The position numbers and the translations under genes are program-made. The notes beneath the pieces are model-generated. The model was not told the origin of the DNA, did not search any database, and worked only from the letters and a program-made list of their open reading frames with translations. DNA of 64,000 bases. Source: Lachnoanaerobaculum sp. ICM7 (GTDB lineage: Bacteria; Bacillota; Clostridia; Lachnospirales; Lachnospiraceae). The stretch is from contig NZ_ALJL01000016.1 of assembly GCF_000287675.1 (NCBI RefSeq), positions 1 through 64,000 on the forward strand, written 5' to 3'. Position 1 is the first letter of the stretch, and each line of letters opens with the position of its first letter. Positions 25,544 to 34,917 of the stretch are shown here, piece by piece.

Positions 25544-27876
25544 TACTTCTCCTTTATAAGATCACTTATCTTTTCTATCAGATTTCCGCTTCCTACCTGA
25601 TAACCGCTAAATGCATATACAGCCCTATTGCCCTTACAAAGAGCAACTATCGGCAAAGTCTCATGATTTACAAAAGTACTTCTTCCGAATGCCTCCTGCA
25701 GATCCTCACCAAAGTTTGTATGAATATTATTATACAAGCTTTTTTTCAATAGTTCATTTATTGCACTGTCTTTATTTTCAAATTCATTTGTAAAAATAAG
25801 GTCTAACTTCATATTCTTTAAAAGATCTTCTTTTATCAAAAGATCATTTGCAATATGTTGTGACGGTTCCTCTTCTTCCTTCATCCACATAATAAGTCTT
25901 ATCTTGTCATCGGAAATATTTAACCTCTCCTCCAGTTCCCTTGGCAATATAAAGGCGGAAAGCATATCATTTATATCAGCCTGCATATATTCCAATTTAA
26001 CCTTATTTTCAACGGCAGGTTTTAGATTCAATATATTATATTTTGCACATATGTTTCCGTTCGGCAATCTGTTTTGAGTAGCCAAAACATACTCTCCGGC
26101 AGGCAATTCCATATGTTCTTTAATACTGCTCTTATCAAGAGATATAAGATTATTTTCAAAACTGTCATATTTTGAGATTGAAAACGATTCTCCAAATCCG
26201 CTAAGATCTCCCTCAATATGTAAATGAGATATTTCTGTATTTGTAACCTCTTCCCTGATACAGCAACTGTCTATATACTTTAAAGTATCAAGTATCTTGG
26301 AAAGTTCAGACAGCAATCTGAATTCTTCATTCTCATATACATATACATCAGCATTTACAAGTTTAGAAGCTATTCCCATACTTCTTAGTACATTAACAGC
26401 AAAAATCTTTACAGAAAGCGCATTTGAAATCCTTGTTTTATATACTCCTATTGCTCCTGTAATCGGCTTTTCTCTTGTAAGACTTATTCCTTTAACAAAT
26501 TCCAGTAAAGATTCTATATCTGTAAATATATCTCTGAAAACATGTCTGCATGGGGTAAGATGTTCAAAGTAAACTCTTGGATTTTGAATATAGTTTAAAT
26601 ATATTTCTACATTTACATTATATATATTCTTTGAATCAAAGCAGTCCCTAAGCACTTCTATACTTATATCTCTCTTATCCTTCTCCGAGAGTATATCCCA
26701 AAGCTTTTCCATTCCTTCAGATACAGCCGTTTTTCTTACCGTATCATTTGGAAATTCCTTTATTTTGTACTCGCTTTCTCTCTTTTTTGGAGATTTCTTT
26801 CTGTTTCTTGTACTTGCCTGTGGAACATTAATAAATATTTCCTGATATTTATTGTACTCAGGCTCGAAATCATTTATATCAATATAAAAAGCACTTTTAT
26901 CCTTAAGGTTTAAAGGTATTATATAGTTCTTATCGATATACATGCTTAGGAAAACATCTCCTATTCCTATATCTGTCTCATACTCTCCATATACATCTGT
27001 TTTTGCCTTTATTATAGGCGAAAACATCGAATAATTCATAAGACAGATATTAAAATCAAAATTTGAAAGAATTTTGTCACCGGCATATAAATATATCTTT
27101 ATATGCTTTGTATCAGCATATCTTTTTGTTTGATTTATCTCATAAAGTCCGGCATTACATCCAAGATAGTCCTTTTCCTCTTTTTTTATATTTCCATACA
27201 ATATGTTTTTTACTATCATTGATCTGGCTGAAGCATCATCAAACCAGCCTTTATCAAGTATTTCTTCAGGTTCACATGCTCCAAGATAATGCCAGTCATT
27301 ATCCACATACACCTCTACCCATGCATGATTGTCATCACAATGGGCCCAAAGCGGTACATAAATCTGTCTTGCCGGTATACCTGCCGCTCTGAAAACAGAT
27401 ACTGCAAAAATTGATTCTTCACCGCATCTTCCAAAAGAGGACTTATATATTGTTATCGGATCCAAGGTCCTTATATCCGTAGTTCTGTAGGTAACATTTT
27501 TGCCACAAAAATAGTTGAGTTTCAAAACATTTTCCGTCTCAGATTCTCCAAGCATATCCTTTATAAGATCATAGAAAAAAGTCCTGTTTGCAACTATTTT
27601 TTCACTACCTATCCTGTGGAATAAAACATAGTTTAAAAATATATCTTCATCCAGATTTTTACATCTTGTATTTCTTAGGTACACACCTGACTTTGCATAG
27701 TCTAAAATCACTTCCTTATCTACATTTGCTATATCCGCATACGGCATATGTAAATATAAAAATGACAAATATTTTTTAAGTTCTTCATCTTCAAAACTTA
27801 AAATAAAGTTCTTTATCGAATCTGCAAAAGGATGATTTTTAAGTCTGTCTTCCATCTCAATAAAATATTCACACAT
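25543..27876 (-). CDS. Large transglutaminase-like domain protein
   Basis: The 777-residue protein has no signal peptide. A papain-like transglutaminase core lies at about 130-230: cysteine C151 in FGRCGEES, histidine H184 in DDNHAWVEV, and the acidic end YLGACEPEE at 198-205. A beta-rich carboxypeptidase-regulatory-like part follows (about 260-350), then a basic linker. A second, helical half ends with a thioredoxin-like segment. The family occurs beside sugar utilisation genes in Firmicutes, but its substrate is unknown. Its start has AAAGGAGT and it is 2 nt from the upstream permease stop. Confidence 0.8.
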   Translation of the reverse strand: MCEYFIEMEDRLKNHPFADSIKNFILSFEDEELKKYLSFLYLHMPYADIANVDKEVILDYAKSGVYLRNTRCKNLDEDIFLNYVLFHRIGSEKIVANRTFFYDLIKDMLGESETENVLKLNYFCGKNVTYRTTDIRTLDPITIYKSSFGRCGEESIFAVSVFRAAGIPARQIYVPLWAHCDDNHAWVEVYVDNDWHYLGACEPEEILDKGWFDDASARSMIVKNILYGNIKKEEKDYLGCNAGLYEINQTKRYADTKHIKIYLYAGDKILSNFDFNICLMNYSMFSPIIKAKTDVYGEYETDIGIGDVFLSMYIDKNYIIPLNLKDKSAFYIDINDFEPEYNKYQEIFINVPQASTRNRKKSPKKRESEYKIKEFPNDTVRKTAVSEGMEKLWDILSEKDKRDISIEVLRDCFDSKNIYNVNVEIYLNYIQNPRVYFEHLTPCRHVFRDIFTDIESLLEFVKGISLTREKPITGAIGVYKTRISNALSVKIFAVNVLRSMGIASKLVNADVYVYENEEFRLLSELSKILDTLKYIDSCCIREEVTNTEISHLHIEGDLSGFGESFSISKYDSFENNLISLDKSSIKEHMELPAGEYVLATQNRLPNGNICAKYNILNLKPAVENKVKLEYMQADINDMLSAFILPRELEERLNISDDKIRLIMWMKEEEEPSQHIANDLLIKEDLLKNMKLDLIFTNEFENKDSAINELLKKSLYNNIHTNFGEDLQEAFGRSTFVNHETLPIVALCKGNRAVYAFSGYQVGSGNLIEKISDLIKEK

Positions 27877-27878
27877 AT

Positions 27879-28709
27879 TTACTCCTTTACAGCACCTGCT
27901 GCAAGTCCGCTCTCAACCTTTTCCTGGAATAAAAGATAAATTGCCAGAGGTACTGCAACAGTTATAACTATACCTGCCATCATAAGACCGTATTCAGATC
28001 CTCTTTCACCGTTGAAATTTAAAAGTCCGAGTGAAATCGGGCGAAGTCTCTTATCGTTGATAAAGAGAAGCGGGAAAAGTATATTATTCCATGCGCCCAT
28101 AAAGTTAAATATGGAAATAGTGGATATTGCAGGTAATGTAAGAGGTATCATTATCTTAGAATAAATCTGGAAATAATTTGCCCCGTCTATAATAGCCGCC
28201 TCTTCCAAAGAACGGTTAACTCCCTTCATAAAGGTAATCATTACCATAATACTGAAAGGAAGATTAAATGCAACATATACCAGTACCAGAGCAAAAATAT
28301 TATTCTTTAAATTAAATAGTCCTATAATATAAGATACCGGAACCAAGATAGTATGCATCGGTACCATCATTCCAAGCATGAATACCAATACCAAAACCTT
28401 ATTAAGTTTAAAATCAAATCTTGCCAGAGCATATGCAGCCATTGTGGAAATCAAACTTGTTAAAATAACGGTTGAGCCTGATTGTATTACAGAGTTTATA
28501 AAGTAAGCACTCATGTTTGCATCTTTCCATGCTATAACATAATTGCTCCACTGCGGATTTTTAGGCAGTGCAAAAGGATCTGAAAATATATCCAACTTTG
28601 TTTTCAAAGAAGAAATAATAGTAAATAACATGGGCATTACAAATATTATTGCCATAATAATTAGGAAAGTATATGCTATTACCTTCATACTTATATTTGA
28701 TTTTTTCAT
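27879..28709 (-). CDS. Carbohydrate ABC transporter permease (MalG/UgpE type)
   Basis: This is an inner permease subunit with six predicted membrane helices and 276 residues. The cytoplasmic EAA loop is EEAAIIDGANYFQIYSKIMI (about 171-190), which docks the ATPase. It pairs with the permease encoded just upstream and the binding lipoprotein. No ATPase gene is present here, so a shared MsmK-like ATPase is expected to drive it. Confidence 0.93.
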   Translation of the reverse strand: MKKSNISMKVIAYTFLIIMAIIFVMPMLFTIISSLKTKLDIFSDPFALPKNPQWSNYVIAWKDANMSAYFINSVIQSGSTVILTSLISTMAAYALARFDFKLNKVLVLVFMLGMMVPMHTILVPVSYIIGLFNLKNNIFALVLVYVAFNLPFSIMVMITFMKGVNRSLEEAAIIDGANYFQIYSKIMIPLTLPAISTISIFNFMGAWNNILFPLLFINDKRLRPISLGLLNFNGERGSEYGLMMAGIVITVAVPLAIYLLFQEKVESGLAAGAVKE

Positions 28710-28710
28710 A

Positions 28711-29601
28711 TCAGTCCACTCTCCTTCCTCTGTTTAATAATGTATTACTTCCAACGGTTCCTATAAGACATATAAGCATTATAATTATACCTATAGCGGA
28801 ACCTACTCCATAATGGCTGTACTTAAATGCCTCACTTATCATGAGAGTTGTAGGCAGGTTTGTAAGTCCGTTCGGACCTCCGCTTGTCATTGCATACACA
28901 AGATCGAAAACCTTCACACTTCCTATGATATCCATAACTATACACATAATCAAAGTAGGCTTTAACATAGGAATTGTAACATTAAAAAACATCTGTACAG
29001 GATTGGCACCGTCAATAGATGCCGCCTCATATAAGTCTTTCGGAATTACTGTAAGTCCTGCCAATATGATTACCATATAATAACCTATTCCTGCCCAGAC
29101 ATTTACACCTACTATTGTATTCATTGCGGTTGCTTTATTTACAAGCCAGGGAATGGCAAATTGCTTTAATCCTATATTTGTAAGCAAAGTATTAAGTGCA
29201 CCTGTAGGCATGAAAACAAAGTACCACATAAGACCTATCGCAGTCATAGGAAAAACTGTGGGTACAAAAAATATTGTTTTAAACACTCTGTATCCTTTAA
29301 GCTTTGCATTTACGGCCACAGCCAAAAGAAGCGCTATCGGTGTGTGTAAAAGCACACTGAATACTACCATCCTTGCCATATTTGAAAGTGAAAGTATAAA
29401 CTGCTTATTGTGAAATGCACTTATATAATTATCAAAACCTACAAATGTCAGCTTGGTACCTGCCAGTCCGTCCCACTCTACAAAGGAGAAGTATATTCCT
29501 CCGGCTATAGGTATCAGCTGAAATATCGTATATAGGAGTAATGCCGGTAAGATAAATAAAAAAATCGTGAATTTTGCTTTGGTGGTTTTTAACTTTATCA
29601 T
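28711..29601 (-). CDS. Carbohydrate ABC transporter permease (MalF/UgpA type)
   Basis: This is the partner permease, with 296 residues and six membrane helices. Its EAA loop is YEAASIDGANPVQMFFNVTI (about 194-213). It has TAAGGAG before the ATG and is the second gene after the binding protein. Two stem-loops precede it, which should reduce permease output relative to the binding protein. Confidence 0.93.
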   Translation of the reverse strand: MIKLKTTKAKFTIFLFILPALLLYTIFQLIPIAGGIYFSFVEWDGLAGTKLTFVGFDNYISAFHNKQFILSLSNMARMVVFSVLLHTPIALLLAVAVNAKLKGYRVFKTIFFVPTVFPMTAIGLMWYFVFMPTGALNTLLTNIGLKQFAIPWLVNKATAMNTIVGVNVWAGIGYYMVIILAGLTVIPKDLYEAASIDGANPVQMFFNVTIPMLKPTLIMCIVMDIIGSVKVFDLVYAMTSGGPNGLTNLPTTLMISEAFKYSHYGVGSAIGIIIMLICLIGTVGSNTLLNRGRRVD

Positions 29602-29625
29602 TCTTGTCTCCTTAATATTTAAAAT

Positions 29626-29693
29626 AGAGCTGTTTGCTAAATCAAACAGCTCTAATACCTCTAAAAGCTTAGCCTATATTTCGGCTCTAAGCT
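29626..29693 (-). terminator. Tandem stem-loops between binding protein and permease genes
   Basis: A perfect 11-bp stem AGAGCTGTTTG/CAAACAGCTCT (29626-29653) has a 6-nt loop. Just before it in transcription is a second stem AGCTTAG...GGCTAAGCT (29666-29693) followed by TTTT. Read-through must occur because the permeases share the transcript. These look like a partial terminator or an RNA-stabilising 3' end for the binding-protein message. Confidence 0.6.
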
Positions 29694-29697
29694 ATTC

Positions 29698-31056
29698 TTA
29701 TTTTGCATTATCTATTTCAGCCTGAATCTCGGCAGCTGCTTCCTCTGCACTTGATCCTGTAAATAAGCTCATAATTGAGTTTCTTGTTCTGTCCTGCATA
29801 GATGTAAGTTCATCAAAGTCAAATACATCAACTCCGATACCCTCACTTGTAGCACCAAGCTTCATGCTTTCCACAAATAAAGGTGTTACCTTGCTCTCAT
29901 CAATATCAACGCCCTCTATAGGCATAATAAACTGTGCTTCTTCCGCGTATTTCTTTGCCGCTTCTTTGCTTGTAAGCATCTTTACAAGTTCAATTGTAAG
30001 CTCCAATTCTTTTCCTTCAAGCTTTCCGTTTATCATATATGGGCTGATTACCTGCATATCATAGTTCTTATATTCCGGCTTCTCTTTAAAATAAGGGAAT
30101 TTTGCAAGTTTGATATCTTCATTTACAGGTGTCTTCTCAGGATCTGTAAATCTACCGATCATCCAAGGTCCTGTAACAACCATTGCAGCCTCACCGTTTT
30201 GGAAAGCTGTCATCGCCACATCATCCTGCATACCTACAGCATTAGGATCAAATGCCTTAGCATCAATTAAATCCTTGATATACTGAAGTGTCTGTACAAC
30301 ATCAGGGTCTGTCCACTTCTTGCTTCTGTTTCCAAGTTCTTTTGCAGCCTCTGTTCCAAGCCACTTATAGAAAATCTGATCATGTAAATGTCCACCCATG
30401 TAGTTTGAGCTCTCGCCTAAAGCAATAGGTGTAACACCGTTTGCATTTAACTTATCAATTGCTGCTAAAAGCTCATCCCATGTCTCAGGGAATTTCTCAA
30501 CTCCGGCCTCTTTTAATATATCCTCATGATAATAAACACCTATAAGACCCGACTCCATAGGAATTGCATAAGTTCCCTCTTTACCCGGAACACTGTAGTA
30601 TGACAATGCTCCCGGTGCAAAACTCTTACCCCACTCAGGGTCCGCCTCAAGGTATGGTGTAACGTCCAACAGGAATCCGTTATCAATATACTTTTGAAGG
30701 TTTGCAACACCCTGTACACGATAAATATTAGCCATTTTACCTGAAGCCATATCTGTTGATAAGATATTGTTAAATGCGCTCTCATCTCCCTGTGAGTCGT
30801 CAATTATCTCAACTTCAGGATGCTTCGCCTTAAATTCATCTATAATACCGTTGTAGATTTTTACTATATCTGAAGTTCCTGCCATACGGGTAAGTAGTCT
30901 TATCTTAATCTTTTCACTTGAATCGCCTGAACTGTTTGCGGAATCGGCTGCCTTTTGTGATTCACCGCCTCCGTTTTTTCCCGAACCGCAAGCCGCAAGT
31001 GCTCCGATTGATAGTGCCAATGTCATACCCAGCATCGCAATTTTCTTTAACTTCAT
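29698..31056 (-). CDS. Extracellular sugar-binding lipoprotein of an ABC transporter
   Basis: This is a family 1 solute-binding protein with a lipoprotein signal (ALAAC lipobox near residue 22), about 452 residues in all. The Gly/Ser-rich spacer after the cysteine and the EAAKKYAEEAQFIMP region are typical. The start is ATG 31056 because AAGGAGG lies 6 nt upstream; an earlier in-frame ATG at 31077 has no such site. The linked GH29 fucosidase suggests fucosylated oligosaccharides as ligand (inference). Confidence 0.92.
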   Translation of the reverse strand: MKLKKIAMLGMTLALSIGALAACGSGKNGGGESQKAADSANSSGDSSEKIKIRLLTRMAGTSDIVKIYNGIIDEFKAKHPEVEIIDDSQGDESAFNNILSTDMASGKMANIYRVQGVANLQKYIDNGFLLDVTPYLEADPEWGKSFAPGALSYYSVPGKEGTYAIPMESGLIGVYYHEDILKEAGVEKFPETWDELLAAIDKLNANGVTPIALGESSNYMGGHLHDQIFYKWLGTEAAKELGNRSKKWTDPDVVQTLQYIKDLIDAKAFDPNAVGMQDDVAMTAFQNGEAAMVVTGPWMIGRFTDPEKTPVNEDIKLAKFPYFKEKPEYKNYDMQVISPYMINGKLEGKELELTIELVKMLTSKEAAKKYAEEAQFIMPIEGVDIDESKVTPLFVESMKLGATSEGIGVDVFDFDELTSMQDRTRNSIMSLFTGSSAEEAAAEIQAEIDNAK

Positions 31057-31097
31057 AAACTCCTCCTTAAAAAACACGATACAAAATTTATGCTCTG

Positions 31098-31106
31098 ATT
31101 ATAGCA
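31098..31106 (-). promoter_or_regulatory. Extended -10 promoter of the fucosidase/ABC transporter operon
   Basis: TGCTATAAT on the minus strand is a perfect extended -10. The -35 position (TGGGAT) is poor, which suits activation by the divergent AraC-type response regulator. It lies about 45 bp upstream of the binding-protein ATG. Confidence 0.6.
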
Positions 31107-31189
31107 ATTTAGATTCTTACATCCCATGGAATTTTTATAGATTTCTTGTCATTTTAAACTCACCCATGTATAATTATTTCAATGAATTT

Positions 31190-31218
31190 TTGATTAAAAC
31201 GCATATCAATAGTTATAT
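31190..31218 (+). promoter_or_regulatory. Possible promoter of the histidine kinase gene
   Basis: TTGATT (31190-31195) and TTATAT (31213-31218) are 17 bp apart, about 55 bp before the kinase start. Confidence 0.4.
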
Positions 31219-31272
31219 TTTAGTCAAAGTTAAAAATATAAGGTTATTTATCGCTATTTTTAGGAGTTGAGT

Positions 31273-32970
31273 TTGAAAAGTAAGAGTATTTATCTGCAAC
31301 TGTTTGACGGCCTCAGGCTTATGGTGTTACTTCCTGTAGGTATACTGTTTTTTATTACAAGTATTATATTTATGTTCTATTATACAGACGATAGAATTGA
31401 GGCTTCCGATATACAGCTTAGCCATATAGAAAATCGTCTGGATCACTACTTTACTTCAGCTACACACTATTCAAGACTTCTTTTAAACAATGATGTTATA
31501 CAGCATGGCTTTGACACTTATTATAATAATACGGACGGTTTTTCAGCTCAGAAAATCAATATGAGTCTGGAAATTTACAAACTTATATATCCTGCACCAT
31601 ATATATACGGTATCAGTATATATGATAAGGACTACAGTATTATTATGAGTTCTGAAAGGAAGCAGTATCCAAGTGATTTTAAAGCTATCCTTGTAACCGG
31701 CGGAAAATGGTTTGCAACAAAAAAGTATGATATCTCCAGTGATAATCTGATCGATACATTCTCATATGTACATCCGATATATGACTACAGGAGCGGTGAT
31801 CTGTACGGCTATATAGAACTTATTATCTCGGAAAAAAGTATATCAGATATATACGCGGTATCCGATACCTCAAGTTCTCTTTATCTGCTTGTAGATAATG
31901 AGTATGATATTATAAGTAAATCCGACTATCTGAATGAGAAAAATACTCTTACGGATACTATAATAGGCGCGGTCAAATCGGGAAAATCAGGGCATATTTT
32001 TTCAGGTTACGGCTTTATAAATACAATGCCTTTAAAGTCCTATCCTTGGAAGCTTGTACATTTTATTCCCCTTTTCTTTTTTATAAAGCCTGCGCTTACT
32101 ATAGGAATCGCTTTTTTTATAACTGCATGCTTTTCTCTCGGACTGGCACTTTTTATGTCAAAAGATATTGCTAAAAACCTCAGTAAGCCTATTTATGCTT
32201 TGGTAGAACATACAAGATTTGTAAGTAAAGGAAATTGGAAAGAATTTTCATATGAAGCCGACTCTCCTGAGATGAAAGAACTTATAGGAGATTTTAATAT
32301 AATGTTGAAGTCTCAAAATGAACTTAAGAACAAGTTGATAGATATTGAAAAAGAGAAAAACCGTATTGAGATAGATAAGGTGAATGAACAGATTAAGCCT
32401 CATTTTCTTTACAACACTCTTGACAATATATATTCTCTTGCAAGTCTTGATGAAAAGCAAACTTTAATGGAACTTGTGATGAATCTTTCAAAATTTTACA
32501 GAGGAAGTTTAAGCCTCGGAAAAAGTTTTGTGAATATAGAAGAAGAGTTACATACTTGCAAGGCTTATCTTGATATAATGTCTGTAAGATACCATGACAA
32601 ATTTGAATACAGCATTTCCTGTGACAGAAATATAACGCAATTTAAATGCCCGAAACTCATACTGCTTCCGCTTGTGGAAAACAGTATTTATCATGGTATA
32701 AAGGGTTTAAAGTATAAGGGAAATATAAATATAACCGTAAATCAGGACGAAGATAATATATTATTTACAGTATCTGATAACGGCTTCGGAATAGATATGG
32801 ATAATTTAAATCATATACTTGAAGATGAAACCGATAATAACCACCACTTTGCTCTAAAGCATATAAACAGGATTTTAAAGCTGTATTACGGTAATGATTA
32901 CAAGCTCGACTTTGAGAATCAAACTCTCGGCTGCAGTATTTCTTTTAAAATAAAAAAGGAGTTCTTATGA
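31273..32970 (+). CDS. YesM-type sensor histidine kinase
   Basis: This membrane sensor of about 565 residues has an N-terminal helix (about 13-36), a large extracellular sensing region (about 40-255), a second helix (about 266-292) and a HAMP domain. The His_kinase core has QIKPHFLYNTLDN (phospho-acceptor about H377) and an HATPase domain (VENSIYHGIKG and DNGFGI). TTG 31273 is the best start, with AGGAG 6 nt upstream; TTG 31267 is too close to that site. It is divergent from the fucosidase/sugar transporter operon, which it probably controls through the next gene. Confidence 0.92.
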   Translation: MKSKSIYLQLFDGLRLMVLLPVGILFFITSIIFMFYYTDDRIEASDIQLSHIENRLDHYFTSATHYSRLLLNNDVIQHGFDTYYNNTDGFSAQKINMSLEIYKLIYPAPYIYGISIYDKDYSIIMSSERKQYPSDFKAILVTGGKWFATKKYDISSDNLIDTFSYVHPIYDYRSGDLYGYIELIISEKSISDIYAVSDTSSSLYLLVDNEYDIISKSDYLNEKNTLTDTIIGAVKSGKSGHIFSGYGFINTMPLKSYPWKLVHFIPLFFFIKPALTIGIAFFITACFSLGLALFMSKDIAKNLSKPIYALVEHTRFVSKGNWKEFSYEADSPEMKELIGDFNIMLKSQNELKNKLIDIEKEKNRIEIDKVNEQIKPHFLYNTLDNIYSLASLDEKQTLMELVMNLSKFYRGSLSLGKSFVNIEEELHTCKAYLDIMSVRYHDKFEYSISCDRNITQFKCPKLILLPLVENSIYHGIKGLKYKGNINITVNQDEDNILFTVSDNGFGIDMDNLNHILEDETDNNHHFALKHINRILKLYYGNDYKLDFENQTLGCSISFKIKKEFL

Positions 32971-34052
32971 TAAAACTTGTTATTGCCGATGATGAATATT
33001 TTATTCGTGCAAGACTTGAAAAGATTATATCCGACAACAGAACAAATATAGATATAGTCTCCTTATGTGAAGACGGAGAAGATGTTATAAAATGTCTTTC
33101 ACTTACTAAAGTAGATCTTTTACTTATGGATATAAAAATGATATCTGTAACAGGTCTTGAAGTGGCCGGATATATTTTTGAAAATAAATTAAATACAAAA
33201 ATAATACTTCTATCAGGATATAATGATTTTAATTTTGCCGTAGAGGCAATGCGCTACGGTGTATTTGACTATCTCACAAAGCCCATAAGTGAAGAAGCTC
33301 TTTTAGAAAGTCTTGATAAATGCATTGATGTTATTGAATCTTCAAAAAATATGCCAAAAGACCAAAGCATAGCTAAGTTATCAGTATTGTTTAAAAAAGA
33401 AAATGTAATCTTACAAGCTAAAGATATCAGTACTATAAGACCGTCTGTTATAAAATATATGTCAAATTCAGATAAAGAGTCTTATGTGAGTTTTATAAGT
33501 GCTAATACAAAAGATATACTGGATAATTATAATGCAACAACTCTTTATAAATTCATTCGTGAAATACTAAACAGTCTTGATATAAAGTATCATATACTGC
33601 AGAGCCTTACCCTGGTTCAGTTTATGCAGGAAAATATTTTTGAAAAGGATATATCCTGTATAGAAAAACTTGAGGATATTTTAATTGAAATCGGTGTTGA
33701 CTGTATGGGATTAAACACTATCTTAACTAAGGAGCAGCTTATCGGAAAGCAGATACTTGAAGATATAGAAAGAAATTATTCGAATTATGATTACACTGTA
33801 GCAGAAATCGCAAAGAATATAGGTAAAAATCCGTCATATATCAATACGGTATTTAAAAAAGTATATGGAAGTACAATAAAACAAACTCTCTCGGATTACC
33901 GACTTGAAAAAGCGAAAAAACTTTTGCGAAACAGTAATATGAAAATAGTGGATATAGCCTCAGAATGCGGATATTCCGATATATTTTATTTCAGCAAAAG
34001 ATACAAGGCAAAGTTTGGATATCCTCCAAGTGAAGAAAACTTGAAATTATAA
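32967..34052 (+). CDS. AraC-type response regulator
   Basis: The 361-residue regulator has a receiver domain (phospho-acceptor D55 in LLLMDIKM) and a linker. The C-terminal pair of AraC helix-turn-helix motifs contains IAKNIGKNPSYINTVFKK and IASECGYSDIFYFSKRYK. It overlaps the kinase gene by four bases. YesN-type regulators of this architecture usually activate adjacent sugar transporter operons, here the divergent one at 31.0 kb. Confidence 0.93.
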   Translation: MIKLVIADDEYFIRARLEKIISDNRTNIDIVSLCEDGEDVIKCLSLTKVDLLLMDIKMISVTGLEVAGYIFENKLNTKIILLSGYNDFNFAVEAMRYGVFDYLTKPISEEALLESLDKCIDVIESSKNMPKDQSIAKLSVLFKKENVILQAKDISTIRPSVIKYMSNSDKESYVSFISANTKDILDNYNATTLYKFIREILNSLDIKYHILQSLTLVQFMQENIFEKDISCIEKLEDILIEIGVDCMGLNTILTKEQLIGKQILEDIERNYSNYDYTVAEIAKNIGKNPSYINTVFKKVYGSTIKQTLSDYRLEKAKKLLRNSNMKIVDIASECGYSDIFYFSKRYKAKFGYPPSEENLKL

Positions 34053-34054
34053 GA

Positions 34055-34097
34055 AAAAACCACCATGTAAAAATTATAGAATTTACCGGTGGTTTTT
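34055..34097. terminator. Bidirectional terminator between regulator and pilus locus
   Basis: AAAAACCACC (34055-34064) pairs with GGTGGTTTTT (34088-34097), with an inner GTAAA/TTTAC pair. T-runs lie on both strands, and it sits between the convergent ends of the response regulator and the last pilus gene, overlapping the latter's stop. Confidence 0.75.
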
Positions 34098-34916
34098 CTT
34101 TCTCCTAAAAAACAGTAATATAAAAATACATGTTGAAACAAAAAACAGAGTTGTATAGAAACTAAGAGAGCTCTCATCTCCTGTCTTTACAATAGCCTTT
34201 TGCAATCTCTTTGCCACTTCAATCATTTTACCCTTATTATTATTATCGGGTTTGTTATTATCCGGCTTGTCTATGATAATTAAAGGCTCACCGTCTATTC
34301 TGTTATCAGGTCGACTTTCATCATCTGAGGGCTTTTTATTATTTTTATCTGTATTTTTTTGACCATCTTTTTTATTATCTTTTTTATTATCTTTATTATT
34401 ATTTTTTCTATTATCCCCTGTATCGGAGCCGCCTTTGTTCTTATCCCTCTCGTTCGGATAAACTATTTCTACAAGATATTTTACATTAAAATCCACTGCA
34501 GCAGGCTTTGCCGTTTCATTCGGGTCCTCAAGATATGTATTTGTATAAATATCAGTTCCGTTTGTCAATACCTGTATATGAACAATATAATTTCTTCTGT
34601 CACAGGCAAATCTTTCATCATCTGCATTTACCAAACTGATACTGTATCTATACTCTCCAACATCGTCAAAATCTCCGAAATCATAAGTATATGTCCCGTT
34701 TCTTCGTAAAGGTATCGAAATTTCTTCAGTTGAAACAACATTATTCCTTGAATCAAGTCTGCTGATATTTACATCATATCTGTAGTAAACAGGGTTGGTT
34801 CCCGATACATTTATGTTAATAGGCAATTTTACATTTGCAGCCAAGGCATCCCTTGGCACAAATATAAAATATGTCAACAAAAGGAAAAATATGATTTTCT
34901 TATAAATTTGCTTCAT
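34083..34916 (-). CDS. Minor/base pilin, FctB-like (putative)
   Basis: The 277-residue surface protein has a signal peptide cleaved near ALAA (about 26). A beta-sandwich of the FctA/Spy0128 kind follows (about 30-155, with RRNGTYTYDFGDFDDVGEYR). Next is a Lys/Asn/Asp-rich low-complexity stalk (about 157-225) and a C-terminal sorting region IVKTGD, hydrophobic helix and RRKKNHR tail. The position (last gene, after the sortase) and the polar stalk before the anchor match the wall-anchoring base pilin FctB of streptococcal FCT loci. The sorting motif is not canonical LPxTG. Confidence 0.72.
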   Translation of the reverse strand: MKQIYKKIIFFLLLTYFIFVPRDALAANVKLPININVSGTNPVYYRYDVNISRLDSRNNVVSTEEISIPLRRNGTYTYDFGDFDDVGEYRYSISLVNADDERFACDRRNYIVHIQVLTNGTDIYTNTYLEDPNETAKPAAVDFNVKYLVEIVYPNERDKNKGGSDTGDNRKNNNKDNKKDNKKDGQKNTDKNNKKPSDDESRPDNRIDGEPLIIIDKPDNNKPDNNNKGKMIEVAKRLQKAIVKTGDESSLSFYTTLFFVSTCIFILLFFRRKKNHR

Positions 34917-34917
34917 A

